Below, in pieces: positions 6,762 to 13,553 of a DNA stretch of 28,061 bases (within the stretch, counting starts at the first letter, position 1; every line of letters starts with the position of its first letter). Source of the DNA: a virus; IMG/VR virus record IMGVR_UViG_3300044950_000038, positions 1 to 28,061 of that record; one strand, 5' to 3'. The notes beneath the pieces are model-generated. The model did not search any database. It saw only the letters and a program-made list of their open reading frames with translations, and had not been told where the DNA came from. The position numbers were made by a program, and so were the translations under genes.

Positions 6762-7250
6762 ATGGCCCTCGTACTCGCCGACCGCGTTAAAGAAACGACC
6801 ACAACCACGGGTACAGGCACGCTTACATTGCTGGGAGCAGCCCTTGGGTTCCAGTCCTTTGCAGCCGTTGGCGATGGGAACACTACCTATTACACTATTT
6901 CATCCAACGGCGGGGCTGAGTTTGAAGTGGGTATTGGCACGTACACATCCTCTGGAACAACGCTGTCTCGTACTACGGTGCTGACTTCCAGCAATTCTGG
7001 TAGCTTGGTTAACCTGTCCGCAGGAACTAAAGATGTTTTTGTAACGTACCCAGCGAGCAAGTCCACTTACGAGACAGCAGGCCAAGAGATATACGCCGGA
7101 GCAGACGGCTCCATCTACCTGAACGCAATCACAATCACCAAAGACACCGCCGTACCCGCAAACTACAACGGGATGAGTGCTGGGCCTATAACCGTAGCAA
7201 GTGGAATTACGGTAACTGTTGCAACTGGAAGCGTCTGGACAGTCGTATGA
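6762..7250 (+). CDS. Tail fibre/tail-tip protein with GxSAGPITVASG C-terminal module
   Basis: A 162-residue protein with AAGGAT ahead of ATG 6762. The N-terminal part (LADRVKETTTTTGTG, then GFQSFAAVGDGNTTYYTI, FEVGIGTYT and LSRTTVL) is a familiar arrangement in environmental phage tail modules. The C-terminal 30 residues (NGMSAGPITVASGITVTVAT, then a Trp and hydrophobic end) match the end of the 7307 gene product. No catalytic residues are apparent. Likely a virion surface protein; the exact role is unknown. Confidence 0.7.
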   Translation: MALVLADRVKETTTTTGTGTLTLLGAALGFQSFAAVGDGNTTYYTISSNGGAEFEVGIGTYTSSGTTLSRTTVLTSSNSGSLVNLSAGTKDVFVTYPASKSTYETAGQEIYAGADGSIYLNAITITKDTAVPANYNGMSAGPITVASGITVTVATGSVWTVV

Positions 7251-7306
7251 CCTACCCAAAATCATTATTTTTTAATACAATAGCTACATACCCGTAAGGA
7301 TTTGAG
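7251..7306 (+). promoter_or_regulatory. Longest intergenic gap, AT-rich, possible weak promoter
   Basis: This 56-base spacer is the largest gap in the window. It holds an AT-rich run with TACAAT at 7276-7281, which resembles a sigma70 -10 box. No TTGACA-like box sits at the right distance upstream. The far end carries the ribosome site (TAAGGA) for the next gene. A promoter is possible but poorly supported. Confidence 0.2.
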
Positions 7307-7882
7307 ATGACCACATCAGCAACCACGCTCTTAGGATTGGCCCTCCCGGTCGATGGGGAGCTATACGGCACTTGGGGCGATACAGTCAACGACTCTATTA
7401 CCTCGCTACTAGACACGGCTGTAGCAGGCACGACTACACTTAGCGCGGACTCTGATGTAACTTTAAGCACCACGACCCTAGCGTCAAACCAAGCGCGGCA
7501 GGCAATTATTCTGTGGACAGCGGGGGGCACAGTCACTCGCACCATCACAGCCCCGGCCCGGTCAAAGCCCTATATCTTAATTAACAAGACATCGGGCACA
7601 CAGAACATCAAGCTCGTAGGTGCTGGACCTACCACTGGGATTACCTTGGGTGCTGGCGAGAATTGCGTAGCAGCTTGGAACGGGGTTGACTTTATTAAGA
7701 TTTCATCGTCAGGTGGTGCGACAGGTGGCCCCGGAAACGGTTTTGTTTACGAGAATGACATCACCGTAACGGAAGACTACACCATCACCACAGACAAGAA
7801 CGCCATGAGCGCCGGACCCCTAACGATAAATGACGGCATCACAGTAACCGTACCGTCTGGCTCGGTCTGGACAATTTTGTAA
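7307..7882 (+). CDS. Tail fibre protein with GTWGDTVN N-terminus and shared C-terminal module
   Basis: A 191-residue protein with AAGGA before ATG 7307. The N-terminus has LGLALPVDGELYGTWGDTVN, common at the start of phage fibre-type proteins. The middle (ITAPARSKPYILINKTSG, then NIKLVGAG and AAWNGVDFIKI) is beta-rich. The ending NAMSAGPLTINDGITVTVPS-GSVWTIL parallels the end of the 6762 product, so the two share a C-terminal module on different bodies. Local GC is high (37 of 60 bases at 7321-7380), unlike the fibre tips that follow. Confidence 0.7.
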   Translation: MTTSATTLLGLALPVDGELYGTWGDTVNDSITSLLDTAVAGTTTLSADSDVTLSTTTLASNQARQAIILWTAGGTVTRTITAPARSKPYILINKTSGTQNIKLVGAGPTTGITLGAGENCVAAWNGVDFIKISSSGGATGGPGNGFVYENDITVTEDYTITTDKNAMSAGPLTINDGITVTVPSGSVWTIL

Positions 7883-7891
7883 GGAACAAAC

Positions 7892-8407
7892 ATGACAATC
7901 ACAATTAACGGGTCAGGTACGGTTACAGGCATTATTGCTGGTGGGCTTCCTGATGCCATCATTACGCAGCCTGAACTGGCTACTGGTGTGGCTGGTACTG
8001 GCCCTGCGTTTAGTGCTTATTTAAACAGTACACAAAGTATTTCTGCGGCAACAATTACAAAAGTAACGCTTAGTTCAGAAGAGTTTGACACAAATAACAA
8101 TTTTGATTCAGCCACTAACTATAGATTTACCCCAACGGTAACTGGGTATTATCAGATTAACTGCAATTGCTATTTTGCTGGAACTGCAAACCCATTGATT
8201 CTTTTTCTTTACAAAAATGGTGCGCTATATAAAGAGTTTTCTCGATTAACGGCTGGAAATGCAACGGGTTCCGGCTCTTCTACTATTTATTTTAATGGCT
8301 CTACAGATTACGTAGAGATGTATGTTTATGTTAATTCCGCCATATTAATTGGTTCTAGCGGAACTATTTATGTTTCAATGTCCGGTGCAATGGTAAGGAG
8401 CGCATGA
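7892..8407 (+). CDS. Tail fibre protein with C1q/TNF-like jelly-roll tip
   Basis: A 171-residue protein with AAGGA six bases before ATG 7892. Residues 1-37 form a short attachment segment (ITINGSGTVTGIIAGGLPDA). From residue 38 (PAFSAYLNSTQ) onward the order of strands fits the C1q-like fold: FSA start, RFTPTVTGYYQINCNCYFAG, LFLYKNG, then a terminal strand VSMSGAMV. C1q-like domains form trimeric tips on phage fibres and bind receptors. The tip is AT-rich (21 G/C in 60 bases at 8101-8160) compared with its base, hinting at exchange. It is followed at once by a small chaperone-like gene. Confidence 0.7.
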   Translation: MTITINGSGTVTGIIAGGLPDAIITQPELATGVAGTGPAFSAYLNSTQSISAATITKVTLSSEEFDTNNNFDSATNYRFTPTVTGYYQINCNCYFAGTANPLILFLYKNGALYKEFSRLTAGNATGSGSSTIYFNGSTDYVEMYVYVNSAILIGSSGTIYVSMSGAMVRSA

Positions 8408-8574
8408 TGACACTCTACGACAAAATCAAAGCCTTGTACCCTTCCTTGGAAGACAAAGACTTCATGGACACCATCCGTCTACAAAACGACAGCGATGGCA
8501 AAGGTGACTACATTGCCAAGTGGGAACACCCCACCTATGCACGACCAACACAGGAGCAATTAAATGGGAGTTAA
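8407..8574 (+). CDS. Small XkdW-like / fibre-associated protein
   Basis: A 55-residue gene. Two ATGs stand in tandem at 8404 and 8407. The second lies six bases after AAGGAG (8395-8400) and fits better. The protein starts TLYDKIKALYPSLEDKDFMD and ends with DGKGDYIAKWEHPTYARPTQ and a short tail. This 'DGkGdYIaKWehPxxxrPTxEQL' ending is typical of small proteins beside phage fibres (XkdW-like, or fibre-assembly partners). It overlaps the preceding stop by one base and the next start by 11 bases. A chaperone role is inferred from position. Confidence 0.6.
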   Translation: MTLYDKIKALYPSLEDKDFMDTIRLQNDSDGKGDYIAKWEHPTYARPTQEQLNGS

Positions 8575-9100
8575 ACTCGCAGCGGCAAGCGGTGGAAGCA
8601 TCGAACTTGTCCCAACAAACACAGCTAGTAACTTTACGGTGACGGTTCCTGCGGTGACGGCAACGATGCTGACAACGGCTACGGCTGGCACTGTATTGCA
8701 GGTGGTTAATGCTACAACTTCAACAGCAGTTACAAACGCATCTGTTACTTATGCTGATACAGGTTTAACTGCTTCAATTACACCAACATCCACAACCAGC
8801 AAAATTCTTGTATTAGTAAGTCAAAATGGTGTTTACAAAAGCACTTCTGACACTTCTGCAAATTTCAAATTATTAAGAAACTCTACTGATTTATCTATAT
8901 TTTGCAGATATGGTGCTGCATCAGGTTCAACTGCATTTATTGGTGTTGCTTCTGCAAGCACTAATTATTTAGATAGTCCAGCGACAACTTCATCTACAAC
9001 TTACAAAACACAAATTGCATCAGATTCAGGTACTTCTCTTGCTGGTTGCCAAGTTGCTTCCGTAGTTTCTACAATTACTCTTATGGAGATTGCAGCATGA
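8564..9100 (+). CDS. Tail fibre protein with AT-rich beta tip domain
   Basis: A 178-residue protein with AGGAG nine bases before ATG 8564. Residues 1-45 (GVKLAAASGGSIELVPTNTA, then FTVTVPAVTATML) are a generic fibre base. From about residue 46 (GTVLQVVNATTST, TYADTGLTASITPTSTTSKI, LVLVSQNG, TITLMEI at the end) it follows a domain frequent at the end of phage fibres. That domain is related in layout to C1q-type jelly rolls. The tip is very AT-rich (17 G/C in 60 bases at 8821-8880). Likely a receptor-binding component. Confidence 0.65.
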   Translation: MGVKLAAASGGSIELVPTNTASNFTVTVPAVTATMLTTATAGTVLQVVNATTSTAVTNASVTYADTGLTASITPTSTTSKILVLVSQNGVYKSTSDTSANFKLLRNSTDLSIFCRYGAASGSTAFIGVASASTNYLDSPATTSSTTYKTQIASDSGTSLAGCQVASVVSTITLMEIAA

Positions 9101-9354
9101 ACAAGCACCAAGCAATTTACGCAACTCATCCAGACGTTAAAGTCATCCGTGGCGATGAAGCTTTTGACGCTGCTGGCAACCCTGTTCAATACAGCGAGGT
9201 TGCTGTGCAAGCCTACATGGATGCCAACGCATACAAAGAAAAACGTGCAGCAGCATACCCATCAATTGCAGACCAACTTGACCTGCTGTACCACGGCGGC
9301 ATGGACACTTGGAAGGCAGCAATCACAGCGGTAAAAGAGGAGTTTCCAAAATGA
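9097..9354 (+). CDS. Small fibre-associated (chaperone-like) protein with YPSIADQLDLLYHG motif
   Basis: An 85-residue protein. The ATG at 9097 is chosen because it overlaps the previous stop (ATGA) and has GGAG ten bases upstream; an upstream in-frame start would run into the fibre gene. The N-terminus has YATHPDVKVIRGDEAFDAAG. The C-terminus has KRAAAYPSIADQLDLLYHGG followed by MDTWKAAI. This ending is characteristic of small proteins after phage fibre genes. Function as a fibre-assembly partner is an inference from repeated linkage. It ends on a GAGGAG ribosome site serving the 14-codon remnant. Confidence 0.65.
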   Translation: MNKHQAIYATHPDVKVIRGDEAFDAAGNPVQYSEVAVQAYMDANAYKEKRAAAYPSIADQLDLLYHGGMDTWKAAITAVKEEFPK

Positions 9355-9395
9355 CCACATCAATAGGCGGCACAACAAGGTTTGGCAATGAGTAA
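9351..9395 (+). pseudogene. 14-codon fibre gene 5' remnant cut off by a homing endonuclease gene
   Basis: An ATG at 9351 has a strong GAGGAG ribosome site nine bases upstream and overlaps the previous stop (ATGA), exactly as real genes here do. The frame ends after 14 codons (MTTSIGGTTRFGNE). The peptide resembles the start of the fibre protein at 10164 (MSVSVNGTNGLTFND). The endonuclease ATG lies at 9388 inside it. I infer that this is the displaced 5' end of a fibre gene interrupted by the endonuclease gene. It could also be a chance leader peptide. Confidence 0.45.
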
Positions 9396-10179
9396 TTTTG
9401 CACCTACTGCTTTGCTCGTGATGACGCACAGGGTCACAGGGTTGAAGTATTTCTGCAAAACAGCACAACTGAATACGCTAAAGTATTACAGAGGTAGTGG
9501 GCATTACTGGAAACGTCATTTAAAAGTTCATGGCAAAGACATTGACGTAGGCGTTCTCGGTGTTTACTTTGAAGAAGCTAGATGCCTTGCTGCCGCAAAA
9601 GAATTTAGTGAACTGCATGACGTTGCAAACAACCCAGAGTGGGCCAACCTGATTGCAGAAAATGGTGTTGACGGTGCGCCATCTGGAGTTAACCACCCCA
9701 TGTACGGGAAGCCAAGCCCATCTAAAGGGCAGAAGCGTCCTTGGGTTGGAAAAAGTGGTGCTGATAACCCCATGTTCGGAACAGTTTGGTCTGAGGAGCG
9801 CCGTAAACAAGCAGTCCTTTCCCGCACAGGGCGACCCTTAAACCGCCCCTTGGGAAGCAAATCAGGCATGAAAGGTAAGGTATACCCAGAGTCAGGCAAG
9901 TTAAAATTGTCGCTGGCTTTAACTGGTCGTGTTAGCCCGAATTGGGGCAAATTGGCAAGTGAAGAAACCAAGGCAAAAATGAGCGCATCACAGAAGCAAT
10001 ACTGGGATTCTTTGGAAACTCACCCCAATGCGGGAAAAGTTGCTTCTTTGGAAACCAGAGCAAAGATGTCGGCATCAAAACGCAGCCAAGTCCAATCGGA
10101 AGAAACTAAACTAAAACGCTCTGAATCTATCACAGCGTGGCACAAACAACGCAAGGAGTCGCTATGTCAGTCAGTGTGA
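9388..10179 (+). CDS. Free-standing homing endonuclease, GIY-YIG/Seg-like with NUMOD3-type repeats
   Basis: A 263-residue protein. The ATG at 9388 is preferred over a TTG six bases upstream. N-terminal residues 11-95 (YFCKTAQL, YYRGSGHYWKRHLKVHG, EWANLIAENG) match the layout of phage GIY-YIG-related homing enzymes, although the GIY-YIG signature itself is degenerate. Three NUMOD3-like DNA-binding motifs follow: NPMFGTVWSEERRKQ (127-141), NWGKLASEETKAKMSASQK (185-203) and NAGKVASLETRAKMSASKR (214-232). It lies between a fibre-chaperone gene and the next fibre gene, overlaps the latter by 16 bases, and encloses that gene's ribosome site. Cleavage specificity is unknown. Confidence 0.75.
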   Translation: MSNFAPTALLVMTHRVTGLKYFCKTAQLNTLKYYRGSGHYWKRHLKVHGKDIDVGVLGVYFEEARCLAAAKEFSELHDVANNPEWANLIAENGVDGAPSGVNHPMYGKPSPSKGQKRPWVGKSGADNPMFGTVWSEERRKQAVLSRTGRPLNRPLGSKSGMKGKVYPESGKLKLSLALTGRVSPNWGKLASEETKAKMSASQKQYWDSLETHPNAGKVASLETRAKMSASKRSQVQSEETKLKRSESITAWHKQRKESLCQSV

Positions 10180-11216
10180 ATGGAACCAATGGTTTGACGT
10201 TTAACGACGCTACAACCCAGAATACAAGTGCGTTTTATGGTGGCCTAGCCATGCGCAACCGCATCATCAACGGCGCAATGGTGATAGACCAGCGTAATGC
10301 TGGGGCTAGTGTTACTCCTGCAACAGGTGCATTTTTAGTTGATAGATGGCAATATGCAGCTACCCAAGCATCTAAATTTACTGCACAGCAGACTCCAAGT
10401 GCAACTGAAACTGGATTTGCAACTCGTGTTTCGGCTGGCTTTACAAACTATCAGGCATTGACTGTTGCATCTGCTGTTTCTGTTGGCGCTGGAGATACTT
10501 TTTATTTAAAACAAACCATTGAAGGGTTTAATGTTGCAGATTTAGCATGGGGTACTGCTAACGCTAAAACTGTCACTTTGTCATTTTTGGCATATAGCTC
10601 ATTAACAGGAACTTTTGGCGGCTCATTATTTAATTCTAGCGGCGCAAGAAGTTATCCATTTAGCTATTCGATACCTACGGCAAACACTTGGACGCAAATT
10701 TCTGTAACTATTGCGGGAGATACGTCAGGAACTTGGCTTACAACAAACGGTATTGGCATAGCTGTTAACTTTGGTCTGGGTTCAGGCTCAACTTTTACAA
10801 CAACTGCTAACGCATGGGCGGCTGGTACTTATGTTCAACCAAACTCAACTGTTTCAGTAGTCGGCACAAGCGGAGCCACCTTCTACATCACAGGCGTACA
10901 GTTTGAAAAAGGCAGCACAGCCACATCGTTTGACTATCGGCCTTATGGGACGGAGTTGCTGCTGTGTCAGCGGTACTACCAAGAAGCGTGTTCTGTTGTT
11001 GCAACTACAAGCGCGTACATAAATCATCTTCGGTTGCCTGTATCTATGCGTATAGGGCCATCAATTGGCACGATTACATTTGATGCCGGGACAGGCGCAT
11101 CATTTGGACTTGTTGGAAATACAGGGGGGGGCACTGCTGGACTTAGCTTGTATCAAGCATCTAATCATTCAGTAATTGCAACAGCCCAAAAAATCCCTCT
11201 TTCTGCGGAGTTATAA
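10164..11216 (+). CDS. Tail fibre / carbohydrate-binding-type tail protein
   Basis: A 350-residue protein. The ATG at 10164 has AAGGAG six bases upstream; a GTG at 10137 is rejected. The order is familiar: a short base (VSVNGTNGLTFNDATTQN), then RNRIINGAMVIDQRNAG and VDRW (residues 31-62). A beta-sandwich lectin-like body (residues about 65-245) follows, then QFEKGSTATSFDYRPYGTEL with LCQRYYQ (246-273) and a variable tip. The body is AT-rich (20 G/C in 60 bases at 10501-10560). It is likely a receptor-binding fibre, paired with the small gene after it. Confidence 0.75.
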   Translation: MSVSVNGTNGLTFNDATTQNTSAFYGGLAMRNRIINGAMVIDQRNAGASVTPATGAFLVDRWQYAATQASKFTAQQTPSATETGFATRVSAGFTNYQALTVASAVSVGAGDTFYLKQTIEGFNVADLAWGTANAKTVTLSFLAYSSLTGTFGGSLFNSSGARSYPFSYSIPTANTWTQISVTIAGDTSGTWLTTNGIGIAVNFGLGSGSTFTTTANAWAAGTYVQPNSTVSVVGTSGATFYITGVQFEKGSTATSFDYRPYGTELLLCQRYYQEACSVVATTSAYINHLRLPVSMRIGPSIGTITFDAGTGASFGLVGNTGGGTAGLSLYQASNHSVIATAQKIPLSAEL

Positions 11217-11375
11217 ATGCTAACCTACACATTAAAAAATGGAATTGACGGAAAGCCAAATTCTGTAATTTGCTCAAACGGATGGACTGTTCCTTTTGTT
11301 GAAGGAAATACAGACTACGCCGAATACCTAAAGTGGCTTGCTGAGGGCAACACACCCCTACCTGCGGACGAATGA
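11217..11375 (+). CDS. Small fibre-associated protein with YxxYLxWLAEGNTP motif
   Basis: A 52-residue gene whose ATG follows the fibre stop directly. The protein has GWTVPFVEGNTDYAEYLKWL and then AEGNTPLPADE. The pattern 'iPfxxxNtDYxxYLxWLAeGNTPxPaD' is a well-known ending of small tail-fibre partner proteins. It overlaps the next gene by four bases (ATGA). A chaperone or accessory role is inferred. Confidence 0.65.
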   Translation: MLTYTLKNGIDGKPNSVICSNGWTVPFVEGNTDYAEYLKWLAEGNTPLPADE

Positions 11376-11545
11376 TTGATGCAATTGCTTCTGCTCAAGT
11401 ACCGTGGCCCAATACCGAGACAAAAATCGTGTTGGTGTGCCGCGTCGTACTGCCGAGCGAGAAGTATGGAGCCAATGAGTTTTTAGACAAGGACGGGAGG
11501 GTGTGCCGCTGGGTTGTGGAGGTCAAGAATGATCGACCCAATTAG
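11372..11545 (+). CDS. Short unknown phage protein
   Basis: A 57-residue frame coupled by ATGA overlap to the previous gene and overlapping the next by 17 bases. It contains hydrophobic strands (TKIVLVCRVVLPSEKYGANE, then VCRWVVEVKN) and looks like a small beta protein. No family is recognised. Its existence is supported by gene packing and by the coding look of the sequence, not by homology. Confidence 0.5.
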   Translation: MIDAIASAQVPWPNTETKIVLVCRVVLPSEKYGANEFLDKDGRVCRWVVEVKNDRPN

Positions 11546-12002
11546 CGCATTCGCCATAGCACAGGGTGCTATAAAAGGAATCCAAGCCGCAATCAAAATG
11601 GGCAAGGATGTCCAAGGCATCACGAATGACGTGATAAAGTTCTTCGACGCTAAGGAAAAGGTTGCCAAGGAAGCGGTCAAAGACCCAAAGAAGAAATACT
11701 CTTCTGACACCAGCCAAGCGATGAGCACAGTGATGCAATTGCATGAACTGAATAAAGCTGAAGAAGAACTCAAGTGGCACTTTATCAATCAGGGCCAGAG
11801 TCAGTTGTGGAGTCAGATTCTGCTTGAGCGCAACAGCATAGTGCAGCGCAGACGAACGCAAGAGATATTGGATGCTAGGGCGGCTAAAAACCGCAAGCAA
11901 GAAATAGACGAAGCCATCACGATGGGGCTTTGCATACTGGTAGCCGCTGCCATATTTTTCTTGGTGGCGTGGGGAATTATTGCAATGAAAGGCAAGCTGT
12001 GA
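11529..12002 (+). CDS. Tail-anchored membrane protein at the head of the lysis cassette
   Basis: A 157-residue protein. The ATG at 11529 has GGAGG seven bases upstream; an in-frame TTG at 11514 is less likely. The N-terminus (IDPISAFAIAQGAIKGIQAA) is amphipathic or hydrophobic. The middle is charged and helical (LHELNKAEEELK, LLERNSIVQRRRTQEILDAR), and residues 133-152 (LCILVAAAIFFLVAWGIIAM) form a single C-terminal membrane span. It sits just before the holin and endolysin. It may take part in lysis or membrane remodelling, but no spanin lipobox or known family is evident. Confidence 0.65.
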   Translation: MIDPISAFAIAQGAIKGIQAAIKMGKDVQGITNDVIKFFDAKEKVAKEAVKDPKKKYSSDTSQAMSTVMQLHELNKAEEELKWHFINQGQSQLWSQILLERNSIVQRRRTQEILDARAAKNRKQEIDEAITMGLCILVAAAIFFLVAWGIIAMKGKL

Positions 12003-12616
12003 GCGAAGGAACTTTAAACGCTAATTCAACCCTTGACAAAGTTCTTGGGTATGTAGATTCGCCGTTTAAACTTGCCGCTATCCTTGTCATGGGCGTAGTT
12101 GCTTTTGCTGGTTACTTTGTGTACACAAACCAAGACCTGCTTATTGGGGCTTACAAAGAATCCAAGAAAATACCTAGCATTGCCGAGGACAGGGTTGAAG
12201 ATGCCTCTGCCCACCTGTTCAAAACCACAAACGCCACTATTGTTGCGGTGTTCAAAGTCAACCCGATGTTTGGCACTAGGGTTCTTTACCGGGCCTATGC
12301 CAAGGATGGGCGAGACAAAACCAATGACGGGCTGGATGTTGGCCTGTTCACAAACAACGCAGCCAACAATGCAGATGTTGTTAAATTGATGGCAAACGAA
12401 ATCCCTTGCGGTGAGTACCGCACAGCGCAGTCTGAAATGGGTATTTGGTACATTAACAAGGGCGTTACCTATACTTGCAGAATCAGTGTTCCACCAGAGC
12501 CGGGGCGGTTTGTGGGGCAGATAACCGTGGGATGGGAAACCGAACCCGAAAACTTAGAATCAGCACGAACCATGCTGAGTATTGCTGCAACCATGCTTTC
12601 AAGGAGTAAACAATAA
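11999..12616 (+). CDS. Membrane-anchored protein of unknown function in the lysis cassette
   Basis: A 205-residue protein with a GTG start at 11999 that overlaps the previous stop (GTGA). No ATG fits, since the upstream in-frame start would lie well inside the neighbour. A single N-terminal membrane span (residues about 23-43, LAAILVMGVVAFAGYFVY) is followed by a soluble domain. That domain has two cysteines, C137 (IPCGEY) and C160 (YTCRIS), which could form a disulfide if periplasmic. The domain alternates helix and strand. I do not recognise the family. Placement between a tail-anchored protein and the holin suggests a lysis or envelope role. Confidence 0.65.
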   Translation: MSEGTLNANSTLDKVLGYVDSPFKLAAILVMGVVAFAGYFVYTNQDLLIGAYKESKKIPSIAEDRVEDASAHLFKTTNATIVAVFKVNPMFGTRVLYRAYAKDGRDKTNDGLDVGLFTNNAANNADVVKLMANEIPCGEYRTAQSEMGIWYINKGVTYTCRISVPPEPGRFVGQITVGWETEPENLESARTMLSIAATMLSRSKQ

Positions 12617-13107
12617 TGGATTGGCTAAAACAAATCGCACCTACTATTGCAACCGCAATGGGTGGCCCATTTGGGTCGTTGGCTTATGGAATGGTGGCAA
12701 AAGTCATGGGTATCTCGCCCGAAGACGCACAAAAGACTATTGAATCAGGCAAGTTAACAGCAGACCAAATTGCTCAAATAAAACTTGCTGAAATTGAGTT
12801 GCAGAAACAAGCCAATGAACTTGGTCTTAACTTTGAAAAGTTGGAAGTTGAAGACCGCAAATCAGCACGGGATATGCAAGCCTCAACGAAGTCAATCGTG
12901 CCGCCTTTGCTGGCTGGTGCTGTGACTATTGGCTTTTTTAGCATCATGGTGCTGATGTTTTTTAACAAGATTGACAGCAGCAACCCTGCCATCTTGATGA
13001 TGCTTGGCTCACTGGGTACTGCTTGGACGGGGATTATTTCTTACTATTTTGGCTCATCGGCAAGTTCTCAAAACAAAACAGATTTATTGTCAAAGGCAGC
13101 AAAATGA
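12616..13107 (+). CDS. 3TM-type phage holin
   Basis: A 163-residue protein with AAGGAG (12601-12606) nine bases before ATG 12616. The N-terminal segment (residues 8-33, APTIATAMGGPFGSLAYGMV) is weakly hydrophobic. A charged helix follows, and there are two clear spans at about 94-116 (VPPLLAGAVTIGFFSIMVLM) and 125-145 (ILMMLGSLGTAWTGIISYYF). The end is FGSSASSQNKTDLL. This matches the GTA_holin_3TM layout. It would form lesions in the inner membrane that time endolysin release. The ATGA overlap with the M15 gene supports a coupled lysis pair. Confidence 0.75.
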   Translation: MDWLKQIAPTIATAMGGPFGSLAYGMVAKVMGISPEDAQKTIESGKLTADQIAQIKLAEIELQKQANELGLNFEKLEVEDRKSARDMQASTKSIVPPLLAGAVTIGFFSIMVLMFFNKIDSSNPAILMMLGSLGTAWTGIISYYFGSSASSQNKTDLLSKAAK

Positions 13108-13535
13108 CACACCTAAGTAAACACTTCACCCTTGACGAACTGACCGTCACCGACCACCGTGAGTTTGACAACAGCCCAACACAAGAAGAAATAAGCAACC
13201 TGCAACGCTTGGCGCAATTGCTGGAGCAGGTCAAGGAAACCCTTGGCGGCAAGCCTGTAATGATTAACTCTGCGTTCCGCAGTAAGCAGGTCAATGATGC
13301 AGTTGGAAGTTCTGACAAGTCGCAGCATCGTAAGGGTTGCGCGGCTGACCTCCGAGTACCGGGAGTTACCCCTGATGAGGTAGTCCGTGCAGTCATTGCT
13401 GCGGGTTTACCCTATGACCAGATCATCCGTGAATTTGACCGTTGGACGCACATCAGCATCCCCAACACAGAAGACGCAGAACCCAGAGGAGTTGCGCTTA
13501 TCATCGACCGCAGCGGTACTCGACCTTTTGCCTAA
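13104..13535 (+). CDS. Endolysin, M15-type zinc D-Ala-D-Ala peptidase
   Basis: A 143-residue protein starting at the ATG overlapping the holin stop; a longer in-frame start inside the holin gene is rejected. The M15_3 pattern is complete: FTLDELTVTD at the N-terminus, VMINSAFRSKQVNDAVGS, and then SQHRKGCAADLRV, where H75 and D82 are zinc ligands. A terminal WTHISI provides H116 as the third ligand. It cleaves peptide cross-links in peptidoglycan. No signal peptide is seen, so it depends on the holin upstream. Length is typical for a single-domain enzyme. Confidence 0.88.
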   Translation: MTHLSKHFTLDELTVTDHREFDNSPTQEEISNLQRLAQLLEQVKETLGGKPVMINSAFRSKQVNDAVGSSDKSQHRKGCAADLRVPGVTPDEVVRAVIAAGLPYDQIIREFDRWTHISIPNTEDAEPRGVALIIDRSGTRPFA

Positions 13536-13553
13536 TTCATGGGAAAATGAGCC

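Noticed and set aside
5849-6883. 344-codon minus-strand frame
   Set aside because: It lies opposite the repeat fibre, is low in complexity (Val/Ser/Ala/Thr repeats mirror the fibre repeats) and crosses into the next gene. The + strand gene has a proper start and spacing.
9520-9971. Minus-strand frames opposite the second homing endonuclease
   Set aside because: No motifs and no ribosome sites; the + strand has repeated NUMOD3-like motifs.
10137-10163. Upstream GTG start for the fibre gene
   Set aside because: The ATG at 10164 has AAGGAG at ideal spacing and begins with the conserved-looking fibre N-terminus. The upstream part merely reads the endonuclease end in another frame.
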